Shown here: piece after piece, positions 45,400 to 55,304 of the stretch
Layout: each line of letters opens with the position of its first letter
How positions within the stretch are numbered: position 1 is the first letter of the stretch
NCBI GenBank assembly: GCA_028753945.1
Contig: JAPNXP010000004.1
Coordinates: forward strand, 2,046,001-2,110,000
Direction of reading: 5' to 3'
Length of the DNA: 64,000 nt
Source of the DNA: Hexactinellida sp. DTS-2022
Lineage: Eukaryota; Porifera; Hexactinellida
Notes under the pieces: model-generated
Database searches by the model: none
Told to the model about the DNA's origin: nothing
Seen by the model: the letters and a program-made list of their open reading frames with translations, nothing else
Program-made: the position numbers and the translations under genes

Positions 45400-47016
45400 T
45401 TAATTAGTAAATATCTGGAAAGTATATTCTATTGGGGATCGACAAATGGGACATGTTTGCCCTAATTCTTCAATAGTTGCCGTGCATCTTACACAGCAAT
45501 TTGCGTGCTTGCATGGCATAAATACACACGTTGTCTCTCTCAATCTTAGACAAACAGCACATAGATTTCTATTTTCCGAAGATGAACTTTGTGTACATTC
45601 AATTAAATTATCATCAGCCTCATCATCAGAACTATAAGGATCTGTGTTTATGTTATTTAGAGAACCCACTGTGTGACTAATAGCTCGGATATATTTAATT
45701 GGTGTGTACGAACCCCCAATAAGTTTTTCTTTACATTTACTACGTCGTTCTTCATTATCAATATTGATCTTTTTTCTTTTCCTTGTGATTTGCAATCCTT
45801 CTTTGATTCGTGCCAACTCATTATCGGTATCAATTATGATTTCATTAAGTGTATCCAAAAAGTTCCATATCCTAGGCTTGCAACATTTTATTAATGATTT
45901 TAATCTGCCATGGTAGCTCTCTGATCCGTTGTTAGTAGCCATTTTCTGGTGAAAGATGGATAACTCGTTAGCGGGTATTTGATTAATCCACCTTCTTAGA
46001 ATATATGTTTTAAATTTGATGACATTGACCATTGTAGCCTCATCCAGATTGAGAGACTGGTGGTCGATTTCATTGTATGTTGATTGTATTACATCTGGTG
46101 GTAAGAAAGGTAGAGCCATTATACAGCGCACATAATTGTGAAATTCTACGTTATTAGTGTACGTGCTGACAAGATTAGTTTTTTGAACCTTTTTCCATAT
46201 TCGCTGTGTATAATGGAACCAGCAACCTTGGAGTTTTATGCCATTGAAGTTTTTTTTCACTGCATTTCGTGCTGCTTGTTCCCAATCCGACATTGAGTTT
46301 TGTGGTTGAAATTGAGGAACAATTTCCCGAATTTTTAATAATAGATTATCATACAACTGCTCAGATTTTCCTGTCAAGAGGCAATGTATTGCTGGGATGA
46401 CGTGCTGATTTACGACAATAAATATTGTCCATAGTTGGTAAAACTGGATTGGCACTGTAAAAAAGGTCCCATCAAAACATATTTCTGAGACATCAACCAA
46501 CAGGGGGATTAATTCATTTGAGAAAAATATAAACGCTCGATCATTGCCAATAACAACTGACCCTTTAAAATGAATTCCATATTGAGTTCCTGGAAGAGTG
46601 AACTCAAGTTCGAATGCGTTTTGGGGTATCTTTGGTTGAAGGTTCCTTCTTGCACGATACATAGTCGATTCGCAATTCACAAAAGAAATTTTTCTGCCTG
46701 CTGGAACTATTCTTGTCTGGTCATTGAATATCTTTCGGAGATTCTCTCCTGAAGATTTTGCTGCTTCATTACATTTCTTCTTTATTGAGTAGATATCATC
46801 ATTATACATATCAAGCCCATGGTTATGTTGGCTAGATAAACTTATTTTGTTTATGTCCTGATTGAGCTTTGCTTTTGATTTGCAGCCTTTGCGGAAAAGA
46901 ACACATTTCAAATAGATATCAGTATCCTTTCTTTTCGTGACTAGGTATTTGTGACCGTCAGAAGTTGTGTAAATTGATCCACGATTCTGTTTGTAAGTAT
47001 TTAATGTGTACTCCAT
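45400..47016 (-). CDS. MULE transposase with FLYWCH-like finger and C-terminal RING finger
   Basis: The ATG at 47016 opens 538 codons without a break; the frame extends upstream only through non-ATG codons. Residues about 25-66 form a FLYWCH-like finger (YLKC, CK, then HNH). The MULE DDE core follows: CFDGTF (Asp 182), MSDWEQAA (Asp 244), the C-x-x-H motif CWFH at 265-268, and NNGSESYHGRLK (Glu 366). A basic, acidic-ended linker leads to a C3HC4-type RING finger at residues 486-525 (CAVC, PCKH, CCVRC, CPIC), then FQIFTN. MULE transposases excise and reinsert DNA; RING fingers usually act as ubiquitin ligases, so a role in stability of the transposase or of host factors is possible but is inference. 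All catalytic residues are present and the copy has its TSD, so it may be active. An older sibling relic with the same RING flanks it, showing the fusion is a family trait. Confidence 0.93.
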   Translation of the reverse strand: MEYTLNTYKQNRGSIYTTSDGHKYLVTKRKDTDIYLKCVLFRKGCKSKAKLNQDINKISLSSQHNHGLDMYNDDIYSIKKKCNEAAKSSGENLRKIFNDQTRIVPAGRKISFVNCESTMYRARRNLQPKIPQNAFELEFTLPGTQYGIHFKGSVVIGNDRAFIFFSNELIPLLVDVSEICFDGTFFTVPIQFYQLWTIFIVVNQHVIPAIHCLLTGKSEQLYDNLLLKIREIVPQFQPQNSMSDWEQAARNAVKKNFNGIKLQGCWFHYTQRIWKKVQKTNLVSTYTNNVEFHNYVRCIMALPFLPPDVIQSTYNEIDHQSLNLDEATMVNVIKFKTYILRRWINQIPANELSIFHQKMATNNGSESYHGRLKSLIKCCKPRIWNFLDTLNEIIIDTDNELARIKEGLQITRKRKKINIDNEERRSKCKEKLIGGSYTPIKYIRAISHTVGSLNNINTDPYSSDDEADDNLIECTQSSSSENRNLCAVCLRLRETTCVFMPCKHANCCVRCTATIEELGQTCPICRSPIEYTFQIFTN

Positions 47017-47159
47017 ACTTATTAATTCAGTGTGATATTGTGTTGTATTTATATATCCCGTGATCAAAAGGGGTATTAAGTGTGATAGCAAATCATTAAT
47101 TAAGTAGGAAGCCTTTCATTGTATATCAATGAGGTGTCTAGAATTAAGAGTGACAAAGG

Positions 47160-47350
47160 GGAAGACCAGTCGAACAAATGACAACATAGGAAAATACTAG
47201 TCGAACAAATGACAACATAGGAAACTAGTCGAACAAATGACAACATAGGAAAATACTAGTCGAACAAATGACAACATAGGAAAATATTAGTCGAACAAAT
47301 GACAACCTCAAAATTTCGAACAAATGACAACATGCTAATTCGAACAAATG
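47160..47350. repeat. MULE TIR array, right
   Basis: Seven units of CTAGTCGAACAAATGACAAC with CATAGGAAAATA spacers, the inverse of 45082-45290. Confidence 0.85.
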
Positions 47351-47973
47351 CAGCGCCCCCATACAAGACATGGACAACGACATTGGTCGGTTAGAACTAG
47401 GCTTGGAAATAGTAGACCAAGAAAAAAAGAAAAATGTCCAGAATTTTTAACGTAGTAGGATAACAAGACAAAACTAAGCGACGGAGAATACAATCCTTGG
47501 GAGTATCTTAAAGCTATCACCCATACAATTGGCACGATAAACACGAATGCCAATGTTCTCTCAAACGATTCGGAAGATTCTTACGACGAGGATACTGGAT
47601 ACTAACACACCTGGAGAAGAAAATAAGTGTGTTGTATGCCTTGAATCAAGTATTACTTCCTTGATCTTTTTGCCCTGCAGGCATGTTAATTGTTGTCCAG
47701 GATTCAGTGAAAGAATTCAGCATCTAGGACAATCATGCCCTAAATGTCTAACAGAAATTCAGGACATGTTTCAAATATTTACTAATTAAGTTACTTACAT
47801 TATTCGTTTCTATATTCTTTTCATTACAATAACAAAAAATATGCAAAGTACTTAGCTTACGCAAATTTCCCTCTCGTTGATTTCCTTGAGCGTTAATTAG
47901 CATGACGTGAATTTATTGAACCTTAATTTCTATCACCTTAATTTAAAGTACAATTATATTAAGTACTAATATA

Positions 47974-48384
47974 CAGTCAACTCCCAATAAAACGAAGTGC
48001 TCGGGACCGTAGTTTCATTTCGTTATAAGCGGAGTTTGTTATAACCGGAGTTCGTTATAAGCGGAGTTCGATCTTAAAAGAGTTCATCACAATTTGGATT
48101 TCCTTGTAACCGGAGTTCATTATGAACAAATTTCGTTATAACCGAAGTTCATTATAAGTAGAATTCGTTATAACCGGAGTTCGTTATAACCGAAGTAAAT
48201 TAATAGATTAGAGACTATATGGGATTCAAATTACTTCGTTATAAGCGGAGTTTCGTTATATCCATTTCGTTGTAACCGAAGTTTACATAATGTAATAAGA
48301 TAGAAGGATTTCCGGACCAGTGAATGACTTCGTAATAAGCAGGTACTTCGTTATATCCGACTTGGTTATAACGGGAGTTGACTG
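47974..48384. mobile_element. Tc1/mariner-type MITE, TA target site
   Basis: CAGTCAACTCCCAATAAAAC and GGTTATAACGGGAGTTGACTG are inverted, with TA at both flanks. TTCGTTATAACCGGAGTTC repeats fill the interior. The small member at 57794-57950 belongs to the same group. Confidence 0.85.
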
Positions 48385-48569
48385 TATTAGCCAGCACAGT
48401 TATATAATGGATATGCAAAATTGCAAATACATATTTCCGATATGAGATATGACAGGATACACAATAAAATCCATGTTATAACGAATTCGGTTATTTTGAA
48501 ATATGCGATTATAACTGAGTAATTTCCCCCCTGAACAATAAAGCAAATCAGTAATGGATATTAATTACC

Positions 48570-48870
48570 TTATATCTAAGTAATTAAAGTATACCTTCGA
48601 CTTCGATATAACGATATAACGATATAACGGCAGTTGATCCAAAGTATCTTAGTATAGAGTTCCAACAAAAGAATCTTATTGAATCCAAATTCCACGAAGA
48701 ACAAGCAAAAAGACAGTAGATCATCGTTAAAACGAACACAGTCCTGCACGAATTTCGTATAAACAGGTTTCATTTTTAATTAATTATTTGAAGAGTTCAC
48801 AAAAATTGTGTTCATACGAATAGGATATCCGTATTAACCGTGGTCGTACTATCGAGGTTTATTGTATATC
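48570..48870. repeat. Possible degraded mariner-type MITE
   Basis: ACTTCGATATAACGATATAA with repeated ATATAACG at the left, and GTACTATCGAGGTTTATTGTA at the right. The ends are not convincingly paired. Confidence 0.4.
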
Positions 48871-49019
48871 GGGTTAGAAAGTGAAGCCAGCTCCACTCCA
48901 GAAAACTATTTTGATAAAATTTATAATTTACACAATACAAATTGTACATACTGATGATCGTGGGGAGACAGGTTCTACATCAAAATTATCAATATATCTT
49001 AGATAGAACCAGGGAATGA

Positions 49020-49210
49020 AAGGTTCACGAACGAACTTATTGAGCTTGAACTGAACGAACTGAACGCAGGGCTTTTAAGGGATTTACGGTGAACGAACTG
49101 AACGAACGTCAACGGTTTCCGAACGTCAGTTGAACGAACTGAACGAACTAAATTGAACGAATTGAACGGATTGAACTAACTGAACTGAACGAACTAAACT
49201 GAATAAAGTT
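49020..49210. repeat. GAACGAACT repeat cluster
   Basis: About fifteen GAACGAACTGAAC-type units. Such arrays often form the subterminal part of hAT MITEs; CCAGGGAATG just to the left could be an end, but no partner or duplication was shown. Confidence 0.55.
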
Positions 49211-49617
49211 GAAGTATAAATATAGACCCATTAAATATAATAGGTGACTGCAAAAGTGCTGATTCCGGACATCCCTAGTGGACTCATGTCTCTTAGCTTA
49301 GATTCTAGCTTCTTAGACTGAACCATAGACTACTATATAATACAGATGGGAAAGCAGCCGACCAACGAATAAAAAAGAGAGGCCAGTTTATGATTTTCAC
49401 TCTAATACAATCTATGCTTATAGAACTTGTGAATTTGACTTAATATAGGGTAATAGAGTATGGTAAATCCATTAGTAGTATTTATAAGATTCTCAGAACT
49501 GCGGTTTAGGCGCCATTTAATGATGACGTCAGCGACAGCTAATACACATGTATACAGTATACACATAAAAGAATTCAATGGAGCATAATTTATTATAATG
49601 ATAATAAAGACAAACAA

Positions 49618-52179
49618 TCAGTCTGGTAGTCTACGTTTCTTGGCCTTAAATGAATCAACTTGAGACTTTCTAGCAGTTTCACTAACTTCATTGGAAAGTC
49701 CTTTAAGATAAAGATTAGTTACAATCGAATGAACTCTCTTACAACCATCAGTAGCATGTAGATCGCAAACAAAACCAGAATCCCATTCAACTGATACCTG
49801 TGCAAGTAGGTGGAGCATTACATGTTTAGTTGGAAGTTTAGTTGCCAATATCTTCGATTCAAACGATTCGAGTATACAAAATGCAGTTTCTACATACTGG
49901 TAAAGGATTACTGTTGGTAAGTGGAGCCCCCCTCTATTAAGAATCTCAATATAAGAATTATTCATCTGATCTTTCTGAAGTAGTTCAAAACAAACATCAC
50001 AGTTGGAACGTTGTATGAGCGAATGAGAGATGTACCCTGCTACATAAGCAACAATATGTTTAGAGTTATCTGATAAAGAAAGTAGGTCAATAGAATCAGT
50101 CGGTAATGTGATTAAAAAATCAGAAATTAGCTTATTTATTTCATCAGTTGAAGACACTATTAAGCCACTAAAGTCGATATCGCGTTTGAGAAGGTGCTGG
50201 TAAGTTATTATCTTTTCAGAACGCAGTATCTCAGTTAAACTCACTAGAAAACGACCGCCACTCATTTGTCTATATTGAGAAAATCTCCTTTCTAATGGAT
50301 CGGTCTGTAATCTTCCGGTTAATACGTAATGAAAGCCATCTGTGATTAAATCATATGATAGATCAGCAATAGCGGCATTTGTATTCATTAATGCTTCAAA
50401 GGTTTGTTTAGTGAGACCAAGTTTTTTCGAAAGTTTCCAAGTTGATAACCAATTGTTCATTTCCAGTAGAAAGGTACGTTTATCTTTAAGCGTATTTGGA
50501 CTAATAGCATTTCCAAAGTGATGCGGATGAAAACGTTCTTTGGAATTAACAAGCAACCACCACATGTTTACCAGCTCTAAGAATGCTGGAGTTACTATAT
50601 CTTCATCCCTGAGATATTCACGCATTGCAGCTGAGGTTTTACTATCAAAAATAGCAAGAGCTAGTGGAACCGATTGTTTGTTATTTCCTGGGTGAAGTGC
50701 TTGGTAGTTTAAAGATGGAGCTTTTCGAAGATGGAAATTGAGAGAGTGGTCTGCGTCATGAACTTTGTGAAGACTACGCCAAAATACATTCCCTGCTGGA
50801 ACTATAAGAGTTAATTCTTGAAGTTTTAATTGCAGCTGTGGAATTTGAAAGAACCGAGCACCAATAAGATTATTCCGAATGTTTTTGATTAGGTGAACTG
50901 TATCAAAAAGCAAGTAAACAATTAGAGAATTATTTGGATTGATCATACAGTATTTCTTTTCAGGAACTGGATAAGTATTCATCAAATAGTTGAACGAAGA
51001 AATATTGGTTCGGTGATTATCAGAAATAACAGCACGAGGATGAAACTTTTCATAGGTTAAATTTTCCAGACAATTAAGGATACCATTACTTACAATTTTG
51101 GACGATATAGTGAATAATGGAATAGCTTTAATGATAAAGGGGATAGTATTAGTGAGAGACATCGCCATAAAACAAAGTATGCTCTTGTACATTTGGAGAT
51201 CTTCATTACAACCAATAATAGTTTGTCCGTCAAATTGTACTTGTTGCTGTAGATGCATTTCATCAAGAAGAATTACGACATCATTTCCAAAAAAACCATC
51301 TTCACGAAATTTAGATAAAGCTTTTATACTATCAATGGAGTCGGATTTTAAACAACGTAATAATCTCTGGCTAGGTAGCGGCATGTATTGACGTAATAGA
51401 TTATAAGCTGCATTTGAAGTATAGCGCAATTGAAGGGCAAATCGAAGAGTACTGGTAGAGTATTTACACTTTCCTTTAGGGCAATAGTATACGAGTCGCA
51501 ACAGATCTTTAAGAGGTTCAATATCATAATTGTGAGTGATGTTTCGACAATAGATGGGTAAATTTGTTAACATATCCAAGTTACGAATTTTAGAACCTTT
51601 AGAATTCGATATATAATCTGGAAGAGGAATAGGGAATCCTTCAAAACTAAGCTTCACATGTAAATCAGAACTGATATTTATACACTCCATAACTGTAGCT
51701 ACACCTGATTGTATTTCAACCCGATAAATAGTAAGATCTGTTTCAGTAGAAGAATGAAAAAAGTCTCGATACTCGATCGCTGATTTTATGTGGCTTAAGA
51801 TATCTTGTAAACTTTCGCATTTTGATCGAGATTGAAAAATGGGTAATTCATCTTTCTGAAAAATCCGCACAATAGGTTTTTTTCGAATAGGTGGAGAGAT
51901 AATAGCCTGCTGGCTTTTAGGGATAGAAGAAGGGTATATTGTTGGGATAGGGCTGAGTTTCAAATTTAGCCTCGTCTTTAATGGATGGGGAATTATATAT
52001 TTTTCTTCAAAATGTTGGATGCATATTCGTGAAGACTGAGTAATTGTGAAAGCTTCTCGATTCAAAAACTTCACCCATTTCTGTCGAAGCTCATCTTGCT
52101 TTGGAAAGGCAAACATAACTTTACTAGGTCCATTGGAATATCCCGAATGACAATGTACGACAGAGCATTTGAATGGCAT
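49618..52179 (-). CDS. P-element-like THAP transposase, intact (P3)
   Basis: The start at 52179 (MPFKCSVVHC) gives 853 residues; an upstream in-frame ATG would add 21 hydrophobic residues not seen in P2, P4 or P5 proteins. The THAP zinc finger has Cys 5, Cys 10, Cys 53 and His 56, Trp 35, and the closing PIPTIYPSSIPKSQ at 77-90. The RNase H-like core has VILLDEMHLQQQVQFDGQ (Asp 306), VISDNHRTN (Asp 387), YLLFDTVHLIKNIRNN (Asp 426) and TDPLERRFSQYRQMSGG (Asp 627, Glu 630), corresponding by motif to the D, D and D-x-x-E residues of Drosophila P transposase and THAP9. A Cys pair (C-D-V-C at about 727-730) and a basic tail end the protein. The family binds its DNA by THAP, uses GTP as a cofactor and cuts with long staggered ends. 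No stop, frameshift or intron is seen, so the copy could encode active enzyme. Confidence 0.94.
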   Translation of the reverse strand: MPFKCSVVHCHSGYSNGPSKVMFAFPKQDELRQKWVKFLNREAFTITQSSRICIQHFEEKYIIPHPLKTRLNLKLSPIPTIYPSSIPKSQQAIISPPIRKKPIVRIFQKDELPIFQSRSKCESLQDILSHIKSAIEYRDFFHSSTETDLTIYRVEIQSGVATVMECINISSDLHVKLSFEGFPIPLPDYISNSKGSKIRNLDMLTNLPIYCRNITHNYDIEPLKDLLRLVYYCPKGKCKYSTSTLRFALQLRYTSNAAYNLLRQYMPLPSQRLLRCLKSDSIDSIKALSKFREDGFFGNDVVILLDEMHLQQQVQFDGQTIIGCNEDLQMYKSILCFMAMSLTNTIPFIIKAIPLFTISSKIVSNGILNCLENLTYEKFHPRAVISDNHRTNISSFNYLMNTYPVPEKKYCMINPNNSLIVYLLFDTVHLIKNIRNNLIGARFFQIPQLQLKLQELTLIVPAGNVFWRSLHKVHDADHSLNFHLRKAPSLNYQALHPGNNKQSVPLALAIFDSKTSAAMREYLRDEDIVTPAFLELVNMWWLLVNSKERFHPHHFGNAISPNTLKDKRTFLLEMNNWLSTWKLSKKLGLTKQTFEALMNTNAAIADLSYDLITDGFHYVLTGRLQTDPLERRFSQYRQMSGGRFLVSLTEILRSEKIITYQHLLKRDIDFSGLIVSSTDEINKLISDFLITLPTDSIDLLSLSDNSKHIVAYVAGYISHSLIQRSNCDVCFELLQKDQMNNSYIEILNRGGLHLPTVILYQYVETAFCILESFESKILATKLPTKHVMLHLLAQVSVEWDSGFVCDLHATDGCKRVHSIVTNLYLKGLSNEVSETARKSQVDSFKAKKRRLPD

Positions 52180-52279
52180 AAGATAATGAGATCTAAGGAT
52201 TGATTTAGGAAAAGTTTTATACAGTAAGTCAGAAATACACATATTCCTATAGTACGGATATTATATACATGTATTTAAA

Positions 52280-52340
52280 CCGTCGAAATTGAGATTTCTT
52301 ATATTCGAAATCTCAACTTCGTGATCCTCAATTTCGACGG
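52280..52340. repeat. Nested hairpin upstream of the P3 gene
   Basis: CCGTCGAAATTGAG at 52280-52293 is exactly inverted at 52327-52340, and within it TTGAGATTTC (52289-52298) pairs with GAAATCTCAA (52307-52316). It lies about 100 bp upstream of the P3 start, where a promoter or internal binding site would be expected. Confidence 0.8.
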
Positions 52341-52844
52341 TAACATATACGTATTAACAACCTATGGAAGATAAAGTAGTCGAGGTTTTGAACAAGGGGC
52401 GGAGTTTAAATAAAATAAGTGCACAATTAAACTTAATTAATATAAATGTTGACTAGTTTGTTCCTTGTATATTATATATTTTCTAAGCATATGGTCGTGT
52501 TAAAAATAATCTTATAGTTTTTCCGGTAGAAGCCAATTTGCTATTTTAATATCTTATATGACTATATATATATTATATTGCATATTATTTGTTGAACATT
52601 CATAAGTGCAAAATAAATAAATAATACGATTGGTGTACAAGTACATTTTAATACATTTAGATACATACATGTCAATTTAATATAAAATTAGTTGTCGCTG
52701 ACGTCATCATTAAATGGCGCCTAAACCGCAGTTCTGAGAATCTTATAAATACTACTAATGGATTTACCATACTCTATTACCCTATATTAAGTCAAATTCA
52801 CAAGTTCTATAAGCATAGATTGTATTAGAGTGAAAAGCTCGGGA

Positions 52845-53740
52845 GCGAATTTTCAGCGATCGTAGTGATCCATTGGATTTCAATTATGATCTCGAATTAG
52901 TAAACATTTTAACTTCTCAAGGTCAGAAATTTTGAAGATAACAAAGATCCCATGCTGCACATCCACACGAACAATTGTGCGACGCACTACTATTTTTTGC
53001 TTAGGGTACGTTATATATTATTTGTGGAGAAGGAGTTCACGTTAGTCAACCATCAGCTTGTAGGTACATAAGAGCTGTTGTACTTGGGCTGCAATCAGTT
53101 TTTTAACTTTTATTAGTATGCCAAGTCCTGCTGAGAATGCAAGGAATAAGTCTCAGTTTTATGAGTTAGCCCATTCCTAAGGGGTTTTTGGACTTATAGA
53201 TGTAACACATATTCGTATTTTGAAGCCTTCTCAGGTTGAAGCTGATTATATAACACAAACTTCTACAATTCAATAACGTTCAAGCTATTTGTAGACCTGA
53301 TGGAAGATTCTCCGATGTGTTAGCAAGTGTCCAGGATCATGTCACGATTCTAGAATTTGGAAACTTTCACAAGTCGGAATAGTAGTAGAAAACAAATTTT
53401 CTGTTTGGAAAACACATATTAGGGGACAGTGGTTACATGCTGAGGAAGTCTATTGACACCATATAGACAACCTGCTTCAATAGCCCAACAAAAAACTATA
53501 ATTATGCATACAAAAAAGCACGTGTACAGATTGAACAAACTTTAAGGCAAGATTTGCATAATTATTCCTTCATGTGCTGTGCTACATAATATGGCTGGAC
53601 TTTGGAAGGAACCAATGCTGGACCCATTGGTGAGAAAAGCTACACTTGGCTGATAAACATTACAAAAATCAATTTGCTATTCATAATTCGAATGAATATA
53701 CGTCAGTGTATCATACAGGATTTACATGCAAAGGGGGAAA
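52845..53740 (+). pseudogene. HARBI1-like Harbinger transposase relic
   Basis: Pieces in three frames follow the family order: FFAYGTLYIICGEGVHVSQP near 53000-53060, LIDVTHIRILKPS (first aspartate) near 53190, VQAICRPDGRFSDVLAS near 53280-53330, a C-H-D-S-R-I piece near 53345, HILGDSGYMLRKSIDTI (second aspartate) near 53410-53455 and YAYKKARVQIEQTLRQDLH (glutamate) near 53500-53560. It differs from the 19538 relic in motif detail (I-L-K-P-S, D-S-G-Y-M-L), so it is another lineage. It begins right at the P3 right arm. No TIR was found for it. Confidence 0.82.
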
Positions 53741-53872
53741 TCTTTGAAAAATACATTCTTAAGGGGGACATTTCTAGGTGGAGCATTAACAGGAGCAGGG
53801 GGAGTTCACCCTCCATATAAGTTTTTAAATCAAGATAATTAGTAGAGGTATGTTTAAATAAATAAATAATAA

Positions 53873-53993
53873 ATCCAAAATTGCAGCTGTGCCGACGCAT
53901 GCTCCTTTGGTGGTACTATATTTTTGGTGGTTGTTTTATTGATAGTGCCTCCAAAGGAACATTTAGGCGGCACAGCTGCAATTTTGGTTATTT
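53873..53993. repeat. Hairpin repeat, unit 1
   Basis: AATCCAAAATTGCAGCTGTG with GCCGACGCATGCTCCTTTGG folds back on CCAAAGGAACATTTAGGCGG and CACAGCTGCAATTTTGG, with a central loop of about 40 bases. Confidence 0.85.
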
Positions 53994-54734
53994 TTTCGCC
54001 ATGTCATCAACGCCTCATGGTGTGAAGAACCATTTGTTAAATGGTCCAAGTCACAAGGAATGGTAGAAAAATATGAAGTTTGTTTCTTTCATAAACCATC
54101 TTGAGTTTAATGCCATTCAATCATTATGTATTGATAACAAATTATAATATATTATTTAATTATTTTAGCCATGTTATCCATGGTGATTTGAGTTGAGTCA
54201 ACAAATACTTTATATTATTATATTTTATTTAATTCATTGTATAGTAATACTACAATAAATAGAAGCCAGCTGGAATTTATAAGTTAAATAAATCAACATA
54301 ATTATCGCAAGTTGAAACAATAGAGTAGTTTTAACAAGTTAAATCAATATAATTATAACAAGTTGAAACAATGGAATTAGATTTCACAGTTTTACATGAA
54401 ATTGGAGGTTGAGTAAACAAAGAAATTTCAACCCCAATTTATGGCAGAAATAAAACCCTTATAATGAAAGTTTTCTTCTCCCATCAGACGCATAATTTTA
54501 TGGTGAATCCAAATGTGAAATAATATTTGTGGCTTTAGTAAACATTTTATTTGTTATGGGCAAGACAAATATTGAAAGGTGTCAAAAATGTGTCCAAAAT
54601 TTGTTAATCAAAAATTGTAACCCCAGGTGAAAATTAGACTGTCCATCCGCACCTACATGCCAAGTTTCAGCTAATCAACTATAAAGCTCTGGCCAGGGCA
54701 CCGTCTACGGAGAAAAAACATAGTCGGCACAGTA

Positions 54735-54863
54735 AAAATCAAAATCCAAAATTGCAGCCTGTGCCGACGCATGTTCCTTTGGTGGCACTATATCTTGATT
54801 GTGGTTTATTGATAGTGCCTCCAAAGGAACATGCTGTCGGCACAGGCTGCAATTTTGGATTTT
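54735..54863. repeat. Hairpin repeat, unit 2
   Basis: Near-perfect inverted arms: ATCCAAAATTGCAGCCTGTG, CCGACGCATGTTCCTTTGG and their inverses. Confidence 0.88.
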
Positions 54864-55117
54864 TTTCGCCAAGTCATCAACGCCTCAAGGTGTCAAGAAC
54901 CATTTGTTAATTCGTCCGTCTCACAAGGAACGGTAGATAAATCTGAAGTTTGTGTCTATTATAAACCATCTTGAGTTTACTGCCATTCATTAATTATGTA
55001 TTGATAATAAATTATATTATTAGTTATTTATTTTAGCAATGTTATCCACGGTGAGTTGAGTAAAGTCAATAAATTCCTTATATAATTATATTGTATTAAA
55101 TCCATTGTATAGTAATA

Positions 55118-55304
55118 CAGTGGAGCCTCCCATAACGGACACTCCAAATATCGGACAACCTCTAAATAACGGACAACCATCGTGGCACGGATTTATTTAT
55201 TTAGGATATGTCTAATAGAAAAGCAACCTCTAAATAGCGGACAACCTCTAAATAACGGACAACGGTTCCGGTCCCAAGGTGTCCGTTGTTCAGAGGCTCT
55301 ACTG
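55118..55304. mobile_element. Tc1/mariner-type MITE, TA target site
   Basis: CAGTGGAGCCTCCCATAACG and its diverged inverse ending CAGAGGCTCTACTG, TA on both flanks, CTCTAAATAACGGACAACC repeats inside. It interrupts the second 0.9-kb unit between ATAGTAATA and CAACAATTAAATAG. Confidence 0.88.

Larger units (their letters stand above)
45073..47360 (-). mobile_element. MULE transposon, 9-bp target site, intact gene
   Basis: ATACAAGAC is exactly duplicated at 45064-45072 and 47361-47369. The TIRs, about 180 bp, begin GTAGCGCTTTCATTTG and (inverted right) GGGGGCGCTGCATTTG, and continue as tandem GTTGTCATTTGTTCGACTAG units. A 9-bp duplication and long TIRs are classical for Mutator-like elements. 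The single gene fills the interior on the minus strand. Length is 2,288 bp. Confidence 0.95.
44955..47789 (+). pseudogene. Older MULE transposase relic, split by a younger MULE
   Basis: Two plus-strand pieces belong together: 44955-45072 (NNAAGSYHSKLKSLV, then TLNQVIQD) and 47370-47789 (MDNDIGRLELGLEIV, EYLKAITHTIGTIN, then a RING finger CVVCLES, PCRHVNCC, CPKC and the ending FQIFTN). Each matches the intact MULE protein of 45400-47016 at residues 360-538: SESYHGRLKSLI, TLNEIIIDTDNELARI, YIRAISHTVGS, CAVCLRL, FQIFTN. The first piece ends and the second begins exactly at the 9-bp duplication of the younger element, in one frame. Stops and frameshifts occur in both pieces, and no N-terminal part was found upstream. 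Confidence 0.9.
49394..52836 (-). mobile_element. P-element-like transposon P3 with intact gene and 150-bp TIRs
   Basis: The left 150 bp (49394-49543) is inverted at 52687-52836 with a single mismatch that I could find, starting TTTTCACTCTAATACAATC. The intact THAP transposase gene fills the minus strand. No TSD of 7 or 8 bp is visible outside the arms (left flank GTTTATGA, right flank GCTCGGGA), and the end does not match the CATGGCC-type ends of the other P copies. Near-identical arms argue for a recent origin. Confidence 0.85.

Noticed and set aside
45446..46752. Several plus-strand open frames across the MULE gene
   Set aside because: They are antisense shadows of the intact minus-strand transposase and show no family motif.
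45082..47350. Regular repeat arrays that look a little like CRISPR
   Set aside because: Spacers are not unique, the arrays are inverted at both ends of a transposon, and the genome is eukaryotic.
51098..51391. Plus-strand frame of 97 codons within P3
   Set aside because: Antisense to the conserved DDE region of the intact gene; no independent support.
52180..52242. Upstream ATG of P3 as signal peptide start
   Set aside because: A nuclear DNA-binding transposase needs no signal peptide and relatives lack this extension.
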